From: Dichotomocladium elegans
Taxonomy: Eukaryota; Mucoromycota; Mucoromycetes; Mucorales; Lichtheimiaceae
NCBI GenBank assembly: GCA_025716815.1
Contig: JAIXMN010000001.1
Location: 1,984,001-2,048,000, forward strand
Direction of reading: 5' to 3'
Length of the DNA stretch: 64,000 nucleotides
Part shown: piece by piece, positions 56,956-64,000 of the stretch
Position numbering within the stretch: the first letter of the stretch is position 1
Layout: every line of letters starts with the position of its first letter
Made by a program: the position numbers and the translations under genes
The notes under the pieces: generated by a model
What the model saw: only the letters and a program-made list of their open reading frames with translations
What the model was told of the DNA's origin: nothing
The model's database searches: none

Positions 56956-57963
56956 CTATGCGAAGCTGCTCATGACTTTTGCATAGTTCTCCGAGTTTCG
57001 TTTGAGAATGTCCATGATGGGGCCCAGTAGACGCTTAAAGCCTCGTTTGCCCAGTGTGGCACAACGAAGGCGACCGTGGGCAATGACTGTTGCTGCGCGG
57101 GGACTATTATTTAACAGTGCAAGCTCTGAAATGGATAATAAGAAACAAGGATCCGTTAGAATGTGTGTTCTGGGGCATTACCTCCGAAATAAGCGCCTTT
57201 GCTGAGACAGTTGATCTGCCTCTGGAGGCCCGTCTCAGGGTCGATCTGGTAAACGCCTGCCTCGCCTGCCTCGATAAGATAAAAGTTCTCGCCGACAGTG
57301 CCCTGCTCGATGACTGTCTGGCCTTCCTCAAAGTAAACGGTCTCGAGCGCGTCGGCAATCTTGTGGCGCTCGTACTGGTCGAGCGACTGAAGGATGGGGA
57401 CCTCAGCGAGAAAGGTCTCGTACATGTAGCGCTTGCGGGAAGTGTTTTCCATGAGGATCCTGCGAAAGGTGATTCGGTCGAGGGCCCAGAGGATGCCAGA
57501 GGACGTGGCGACAATGGTTGCTGCCCGTGGCGAATTGTACATGAGTGCCAGCTCACCAAAGCTTCCGCCCGGGCCATACGAGGCCACCTTCTGATCGTTT
57601 ATATAACAGTCGAGCGTGCCGGCCTCGACAATATAAAAGTAGTCGCCCACAGCGCCCTGACGAATGACCTGCTCGTCGTGGATGATCTGTTTCTCATTCA
57701 TCGCATTCACCACGTCCTCGTACTGGTTCTCGTCGAGGCTCTTGAACAGGAAATTGCTGGCAATCGCTTCCCGGATGCGCTTCTGCTGCTCAGCGGTCTT
57801 GGCAATGACAGGTGTCTTGAAGTCCTTGTGTTTCGACGGCGTCATGCTCTCCGCACTCACTGACGTGCGTCGGCCTCGGTTGTAATTATTGCTATTCGTG
57901 TTGTACATCGAAAAATCGGGCAAGTCGGCAGTGAACACGTCATCGCCCTCATCTTCGAAGAGA

Positions 57964-57995
<32 letters not shown>

Positions 57996-58358
57996 CGTGG
58001 TGCTATAGGAGCAGGAGCTCTGAAGGGTCGGAATGGACATGAGCGGATGGTGATCTTCAGACGCATTTGTATTGGGTATCATTACGGTAGGATGAAGATG
58101 ATCCTCCATCGGATGATCAGCTAGAGAAAGAGGACAGAATGAGGGGCATGAGAGACGAGTTCGCGCACTCCTTGGCGGATTCCATTGCGATCAGGAACTA
58201 CCTGACGTACTGTCGTGCCACATGGCTCGCTGTTCGGCTAACTTGGCGTGGAAGAAGTCGGCGCAAAACTGCAGGACGTCTAAAGGTTGGCTATACTGGA
58301 CAGCCTTGCTTAATTCGTCTAGGATATCTTTATAATGCAACTGGTTTGAGAGGGTCAT
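56956..58358 (-). CDS. cAMP-dependent protein kinase regulatory subunit
   Basis: Binds and inhibits the PKA catalytic subunit until cAMP binds. Exon 1 (58358 to about 58220) carries the dimerisation/docking domain: [20 protein letters not shown] and [16 protein letters not shown]. The second exon begins at about 58118 ([11 protein letters not shown]) and includes ten consecutive Asp, an acidic stretch and the inhibitor site [11 protein letters not shown], whose Ser suggests a phosphorylatable type II-like site. Two cyclic-nucleotide-binding domains follow with the phosphate-binding cassettes [17 protein letters not shown] and, in the last exon, [14 protein letters not shown]. It ends KVMSSFA at 56956. 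Starting only at 58109 would drop the docking domain, so the spliced 58358 start is preferred. It converges on ISWI with a gap of 291 bp. Confidence 0.94.
57966..57995 (+). repeat. (GTC)n microsatellite encoding poly-Asp in PKA-R
   Basis: Ten perfect GTC units on the plus strand. Read on the minus strand they encode a run of Asp in the N-terminal acidic region of the regulatory subunit, so length changes would be in frame. Confidence 0.9.
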
Positions 58359-58379
58359 GCGAGAATAAGAAGCAGGAAA

Positions 58380-58384
<5 letters not shown>

Positions 58385-58424
<40 letters not shown>
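58385..58424 (+). repeat. (AG)20 microsatellite in the 5' leader of PKA-R
   Basis: Perfect 40-bp AG tract, 27 bp upstream of the PKA-R start codon; on the coding strand it is a CT-rich leader or promoter tract. Confidence 0.9.
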
Positions 58425-58428
<4 letters not shown>

Positions 58429-59842
58429 GAGAGCAAACTGAGGATATAAAAAGATCCATGTATTTATGTCATCCTACCTGACGATCAACCCTCCTTTTTT
58501 CCTCTCTTCTTTTTTGCACCCTAAACCTCGTGGACTCTTGTCTACTTGAGCTCATACAGTACACCCGCTGAACCATTTAGTCCCTGCAGGAGCTACAGCT
58601 ACAAGAACCTAAAACGAGATGTTGTTCCCTCTTTGCACCACGAGCGTCAGGATCGATTGCCATTCATTGCCGGAATTGGGTTCATCATGTCCGTGCATGC
58701 CCCTGGAATGAATTGGTCCGGAGGGATGCTCGGCCGCAGCTTTCTATGCGAACCAAACGTTTACACGGCGGCCTTAATGAGGTCTTTGCTCTGATCCCAG
58801 AGACGAAACGACAGTATTGCGCTGTTTAGAAACAATCAAAGGTTTAGCACGAGGAAAGAAAGAGAGAGGCCGAACTCTGCAGCGTATCTTTTTTTTTTTT
58901 TCCCTCCTTAAATGTTCATTGTCCCTCCCTTTTTTAAAGTTACATTTTGTTGTACAACAACTTAATTGTTCCCGACCCTTATGCACTACTACTCCAATCT
59001 CAAAGAAATCCTTTATATACATATGCATCTGTGTATATATTAATCCTTGCTCTCGACTCCGTGGTCCATTAGAACTGTTTTGTTTCATCATGTCTCCTCC
59101 TTTTCTCCCTCCCCAAAAAAAAGTAACGCATGTCAACCAAAGTGCATAATCAATACAAAAAAAATTATTGATAGCACAATCAAATTGCAGAGAAGCGTAT
59201 TTCAAGGGAAGATGGGGTTTGGGTACCAGAGGGGGCTTCACAAACTTGCCAACTTGAGCATGGCCGAAAAAAAAGATTGAAGTATAGCCCGAAAAGTGAT
59301 GCACAAACACGGGTGTGTGTGGGGGGGGGGGTGAAAATTTAATACAGGTTGCTTATAGAGCAATAACAAATCGAGTCCTTTTTTGGATTTTGCTGATCAA
59401 ACGTTGCCATGTGGTCCCTCTATTGTATGTTGTATAATGCAACTTGCAATAATAGCCCTTCCGGTTTCTGTATGTTCTTTGCCGATTACGCAGGAAACCA
59501 CATATCCATTCAACACCTCTGTCGGCCCTGCACACTAATCCCCCCTTTTTTTACCATAACAATCCATCACACAAGTCATTCTCTTCACGTTGATTCCACA
59601 AGAAAAAAGAAAAGTTCCAGAAGCAACTCGCGATAGTTAAAAATATTAAAAGACAGTCATTCATCTTACTCCTTCGTTTCCATACGAATCCAGGCCGTCT
59701 TCTCAACTTCACAATGTTCTACAGTATCTTTATGAACTATTAAATGTGATTCGCTCTGTTAATGATGCTACCAACGCGCGAGGTATCGTTATAATGATAA
59801 AGTATTGTTCTCCTGCCTGGCTGCGAAATGCCTGCAGTATTT
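58425..59842. other. Intergenic interval between PKA-R and the BAR gene
   Basis: About 1.4 kb. The frames at 58546-58794 (plus, 82 aa) and 58774-59310 (minus) are not recognisable and the second is rich in homopolymer-coded residues. Left part is the PKA-R promoter, right part the BAR-gene 3' flank. No RNA gene seen. Confidence 0.45.
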
Positions 59843-60931
59843 TCACTGGCGATGGCGATGGAGGGATTCCTGCACCACAAGGATCTCGTCCAGCTGAGGT
59901 AGCAGTTGTGTCGAGAGCTCATAAGCTTCCTTATAATATACAGCCTGCGCAACCACAAGGTCGACCAAATGCTGAAAGGGTTCACTCTAGGAAAAAAAAA
60001 AAAAGACAATGTTAGGTCGTTCCCATCCATCCCTCCCCCACGCCGGCCTTTTTTAATCACTTGCATCGGTCACAATTTGTTGCATTCGATCGAAGCTGTT
60101 TTGTACGGCCTCTGCATATTGTTCTTCCGCCATCTGGAGTTCCATGCGTACGCTATCACGTCTATCCGGCCGTGCGGTGCGATATTTGTGCTTCAGTGCG
60201 TCGAGTGCTAGGCGCAGAGACTGGACGTGGCGTCTCGCCCGGCTGGCCTCCTTGATGGCTGATGCGAGGTGCGTATTGTTGTTTACGCGAGCGGCGATGG
60301 TCCGGTCCATCACAACCCGCGCATCGCCCATTTTGTTGAATGTTTCGGCGGTCCGGAACAAGGCAGCACCCAGAGGATCGTCGACACCCAGCGCCTCCGA
60401 TCCTTGCTCGGCAGAATGAGCCAGCGCATGGAGCAGCGTTATAATCGGCCTCTTTTTTCCGTCGTGCTCATCGTCATCATCATCATCCATATCTTCCCAC
60501 GGAGCAGAGATGATGGGCATCGGTCGGTCGTATGTCGAGTCATTAAAGATACGTGAAACCTTCAGGAAACTGGCCTGGGCCTGAGCAAGGTTATCCACAC
60601 GCTATATATCCGCCAGGGTTATTATATATAGATATGTTGCATGTGTGAGAGAGAGAAAAGGTATGCTTCCCAATTTTTAAAATAACCTTTTCGAGATGAC
60701 AATAAGTCTCGGGTAGCAGTGTCACTTCCTCGGCAGTCCCTAATCGCTCTTGAGCATACTTGACTCCATCCGGACAAGCAGTTAAAGCACTGGCAGGATT
60801 CAGGCTTTTGAGCGACAATGACTCACTTGGCGTGCAAGGCCGAATGTGTTGGTGAGCTTGTTCGTGATGGGATTAATGTTTGCGCTCAGACTGTCCAGGA
60901 GATTAGTGCTGCTGGTGTTCTGGTGTTCCAT
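59843..60931 (-). CDS. BAR-domain protein (Gvp36/endophilin-like)
   Basis: Curvature-sensing membrane protein expected to act in Golgi or endocytic traffic. The start at 60931 gives MEHQNTSSTNLLDSLSANIN and TNKLTNTFGLARQ, an N-terminal amphipathic segment followed by a short intron. Exons then encode SLNPASALTACPDGVKYAQE and ETYCHLEKVIL. The large BAR helix exon (about 60598-60053) has NLAQAQASFLKVSRIFNDS, an acidic insert (DDDDDDEHDGKKR), GAALFRTAETFNKMGDARVV and RLALDALKHKYRTARPDRRD. The last exon ends LPQLDEILVVQESLHRHRQ at 59843. The order and about 300-aa length fit fungal Gvp36-type BAR proteins. No SH3 domain is present. Confidence 0.85.
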
Positions 60932-61651
60932 GATAACAATTGGCGTGAACGATCGCCACACACAAACACACAGACACAAGAAGAGAGATAGAGAGAGAAA
61001 AAGAGCGACATGCGAATAGGTTTCCTTCTAGAGGGTCTTGTTTCAGACCTAAAATAAGCTTATATTGCTCGTGTTCGGCATGGTATTTGGGGGCGCCACG
61101 CGTGCGCCCTCTTTCATTGGGGGAGATGGCTCGCTGCAAGGCATTCGATTCGCATAGCCGATAAGAGGCCCTTCTCGAGAGCGAATCTATAACCCCAGTG
61201 CTCCCACAGGACGCTGGGCTGTCAGGGGTTGAACCGTTAGACCTTCAGGTCATGCTGTCGCTTGCGCTTAATGATGAGATCCTTTTACTTTGTTCTATTA
61301 CGGGGTGTGTGTGCGTGTGTCACGCAGCATCAGGTAGCGTCCAAAAGGGCATATCAATCTGACTCCTTCAATGCTAGTATTTTCGAGGTCAATGCACTGC
61401 AGCAGCTTGACCGTGTGTGTAATACTCATTACTTGTGTAGCACAATAAAAAAAAAATGCCCCTCAACACCGCCCCCTAGCTTTGCACTTTTTGTGTGTGA
61501 GAGAGTATACGTGTGTTGCCTCACCAAAAGAGTGGTGACGTACAGGTTTGTGACGTGCTTTTTTCGGACGGACCGCTGCTCCAATCCGTTCAATCAACAA
61601 TTCTTACATTTTAAGAAACTCCCCTACCCTCCCCACTCACCACCACGCGCC
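60932..61651. other. Divergent promoter region of the BAR gene and QCR7
   Basis: 720 bp between divergent starts, with GA/CT-rich and GT-rich runs. A compact GC-richer patch (about 61150-61280) contains a GGTTCAACC-like B-box look-alike, but no cloverleaf could be folded. No supported gene. Confidence 0.45.
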
Positions 61652-62223
61652 ATGTCGATTACGCTCAAGAGCCTCGTCCAGAACTGCAAGCTCCTTAACA
61701 GCTTGTTGACTCCTGTTGCCAAGGTGTACAGCAGTGCTGCTGGCTACCAGAAGATCGGTAATTTGTCGCATGCTTCCCTCCCCCCCAAAAAAATACTTGT
61801 CGCTTTACGAAACAAAAAAAAAAAGAGAGAGAACCACGCCCCATTAACTTGCAAAGGAACGAACTCCAGGTCTTCGCTATGACGATCTGATCGCCGAGGA
61901 GAGCGAGCTTGTTCAGGAAGCCCTTCGTCGTCTCGAAATCGCCGAGCCTCGCGAGGCCTACGACCGTGCTTACCGCATTCGCGTTGCCCAGCAGTGCTCG
62001 CTGACTCACACCCTCCTTCCCAAGGACCAGTGGGTCACCCCCGAGACCGTAAGCATTTCCTTCCTCGCTGATGCGATGGAGAGCATTGAATCCTGGATGA
62101 TGTTAAATCGTATGATATTATCAATAGGACAAGCGATACCTCCAGCCGTATATTGACCAGGTGGCTGCTGAGTTTGCCGAGCGTGGCGATTTTGATAACA
62201 TCAAGGTTGTCCCCCGTCATTAA
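61652..62223 (+). CDS. QCR7: Cytochrome b-c1 complex subunit 7 (QCR7/UQCRB)
   Basis: Small nuclear-encoded subunit of mitochondrial complex III, on the matrix side near cytochrome b. Exons 61652-61757, 61870-62048 and 62128-62223 give 126 aa, the usual size. Visible family blocks are GLRYDDLIAEESELVQEALR, RLEIAEPREAYDRAYRIRVA, LPKDQWVTPE and DKRYLQPYIDQVAAEFAERG. All introns are GT-AG. The much longer frame opening at 61262 is rejected: 61652 is the ATG just before the conserved N-terminus and follows a pyrimidine-rich leader. Confidence 0.96.
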
Positions 62224-62495
62224 ATCCTCTTATTGAATAGATAAAAAGGAACGTGCTCGTTGTATATTCTTTTTATACATATAAAAAAAAGACGAAAACA
62301 ACAACCGAAGCGGGGTGTCTGTGTGTGGTGATATGTGGATGTGGATGCTGTTCTCAGAGAATGGAAAAGGTGACAAATTCATGCACCCAAAAGAAATAGA
62401 CAGTATTAGAGAGGAGAAATTTACAGAGGAAGAGGTATGAGGAAGAAGGATCTAAAAAAGAATAAAAAAAATAGGCTTCGACATAAAGCCTATAT

Positions 62496-63272
62496 TTACA
62501 CGGAGACGGGATGGTGGTTGAGATAATGATGATGTTCGATCTTCAGTTTCCTTAGTCGATCGACCTTTTGCTCAATGTCTTCGACTGTCCATTTTGATTT
62601 GTTGAATTTCCACTCATACCAAGCAGCAATCTCGCCTGTGCGACCGTCGAGGCTTTTTAGAGCAACGCGGCGTGCGGGAGTGCACGATGGATTTGGCTCA
62701 AGGAGCCGAAGCGTGGCGGGGGACAGTGGCAGGGTTGATGATTCTTTGATGATGAAGCGCGGCTTGACTCGGCAAGTCCTAAATGACTCGTCGACGGGAA
62801 GATCCAGGGCAAGTCGGATCCACTCGTGACCTAAATACCGTTCCTTGAGCCGCTTCGACTGGATCTGCACCTTCACCTTTGTGAGGGCGCGTGCAAGCGG
62901 GGTTGCTTGGTATTGCTGCTGTTTGCTCGGATCCTCATTGTTCTCCTTTTCCTCTCGCTCTTCTAGCTTTTGCTGCTCTTTGAGAGCTACTGTGGCCAAG
63001 GGGATCAAATCCGACAGGGTGGTAGACGAGATCCGGGACATGCGCCGGTGGAGCTGGTTGATATGCCGCTCCCTGTGTGCTGTTGTTCTGCTGTTGTTGC
63101 TCAACGGAGAAGAAGAAGAGGAAGGAGGAGGAAGGGATGTTGTCGGTGACGGAGCGGAGGAGGAAAGCTTGGCCGGCGTCGTTGCCTCGGTTGAAGAGGG
63201 AATAACCACGTTCAGACGCTCTCCTTCGTTCTCATCTGGTTCTGTAATGAGAGTAACGACACAGGTTGTCAT
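62496..63272 (-). CDS. Uncharacterised 258-aa protein
   Basis: Single open frame, no family recognised. The N-terminal half is Ser/Thr/Pro-rich with a poly-Ser run and a Glu-rich helix (LKEQQKLEEREEKENNEDPS). The C-terminal half looks folded: KVQIQSKRLKERYLGHEWIR, LALDLPVDESFRTCRVKPRF, RVALKSLDGRTGEIAAWYEW and WTVEDIEQKVDRLRKLKIEH. Codon texture and length argue that it is a real gene. It converges on QCR7 with 272 bp between stops. Localisation and function cannot be stated. Confidence 0.65.
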   Translation of the reverse strand: MTTCVVTLITEPDENEGERLNVVIPSSTEATTPAKLSSSAPSPTTSLPPPSSSSSPLSNNSRTTAHRERHINQLHRRMSRISSTTLSDLIPLATVALKEQQKLEEREEKENNEDPSKQQQYQATPLARALTKVKVQIQSKRLKERYLGHEWIRLALDLPVDESFRTCRVKPRFIIKESSTLPLSPATLRLLEPNPSCTPARRVALKSLDGRTGEIAAWYEWKFNKSKWTVEDIEQKVDRLRKLKIEHHHYLNHHPVSV

Positions 63273-64000
63273 TGCAAAGAAGAAACGAGGGTTAATACAA
63301 TATTAGGAAAAGACGGAAAAGAAATAAAAAATAATATTTTTATCACCTCCCATCACCCAAAAAGGTGCTTATTCTCTGTGGTATTTGCTTGGCTTCTTTT
63401 GCAGCTCCTTCATTTTCGTGCTACTTGCACAATTGGATTATATGGCACCTCTCTGTTTTAATCTTATATTTCGTGTTACTCTCTCTTTCTCGTCTTGGCT
63501 CTTTTGAAACCGTTTCTTCTGGGAAAGAAGAGAACGACCATAGTCGTCTGGAAAGAGAGGCAAGGCTCTGCTCATTCACTTCTCTCGGATAGCTCTTTGG
63601 GCGCATGATTCCAATGTTTACATGGGGGTAACATATTGAGCGGATGGAAAAACAATGAATTCCATCGTCGTCCGTTCCGGAAAACGGATGGTATTTTCCA
63701 TAATTTTATTTTGCATTTGTCAGGTGACGACGCTGCATCGTCCCGTTAGCGTGAACATAACGTTGGTCCACCTCTACAACAACAACCAGTTAGCGCTGCC
63801 TAGCATTACAGTACTTTAACGGAAGACACCTTCCCCACCTCCCCCCCCTTTCCTCTTCCCGCCATTCGTTCCACCCCTTCCCACCCCCATCTGCTTTGTT
63901 CTTGCCCATCACCAAAGACACACAAACGGTAAACGCTTGCGGGTCTATAAAATAAGCTGCTGATCCTAATGGAAATAACAATAATTAAGATCACAAATAG
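63273..64000. other. Upstream flank of the 258-aa gene
   Basis: About 0.7 kb to the window end, with CT-rich and C-rich tracts (63834-63895). Short overlapping frames only; nothing supported. Confidence 0.5.

Noticed and set aside
58774..59310. 178-aa minus-strand frame between PKA-R and the BAR gene
   Set aside because: Composed largely of residues coded by homopolymer runs, with no recognisable folding pattern.
61150..61280. Possible tRNA or snoRNA (GGTTCAACC-like B box, ATGATGA box-C look-alike)
   Set aside because: No acceptor or anticodon stem can be paired and no box D was found at a sensible distance.

Overview
This window looks like nuclear DNA of an early-diverging filamentous fungus, most likely Mucoromycota (Mucorales or a relative). 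The genes are eukaryotic, with many short introns of about 50-110 nt, CT-rich and TA-rich tracts, and typical fungal housekeeping genes. A Zn2Cys6 regulator whose cluster is followed by a KRGPYKKR stretch fits that group. The species assignment is inference; no rRNA or barcode gene is present.

Layout. 1-4.6 kb: two minus-strand genes, SDA1 (ribosome biogenesis, cut by the left edge) and a TBC1D5-like Rab GAP. 4.6-15.6 kb: a gene-poor, AT-rich block. It holds a tRNA-Pro(AGG) gene and, abutting it, a 5.4-kb non-LTR retrotransposon with two ORFs, bounded by a perfect 13-bp target-site duplication. 15.6-21 kb: a fungal transcription-factor-domain protein without a zinc cluster and a TTC36-like TPR protein. 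21-30 kb: HMG-CoA reductase, the TFIIH subunit Tfb1/p62 and a family-3 (fatty) aldehyde dehydrogenase. 32.9-41.8 kb: a secreted GH18 chitinase, Epl1 (NuA4), a four-exon DUF4870-like membrane protein and a RhoGEF. 41.8-46.9 kb: a second gene-poor block. 46.9-64 kb: a Zn2Cys6 regulator, a membrane-anchored GH9 glucanase, an ISWI remodeler, the PKA regulatory subunit, a BAR-domain protein, QCR7 and an unrecognised 258-aa protein.

The genes do not form one pathway. Neighbours are mostly convergent or divergent pairs, as is usual in compact fungal gene islands separated by AT-rich gaps. Themes are wall and polysaccharide remodelling (chitinase, GH9), membrane and vesicle traffic (TBC, BAR), signalling (RhoGEF, PKA-R), chromatin and transcription (Epl1, ISWI, Tfb1, two regulators) and core metabolism (HMGR, ALDH3, QCR7).

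The most notable points are: (1) the retrotransposon integrated so that its duplication occupies bases -1 to -13 of the tRNA-Pro gene, suggesting tRNA-gene targeting; (2) two introns, in unrelated genes, that only splice in frame if they use a GC donor (GCAAGT); (3) the GH9 enzyme with signal peptide, catalytic domain, Ser linker and C-terminal membrane anchor; and (4) the regulator that keeps its regulatory domain but shows no DNA-binding zinc cluster.
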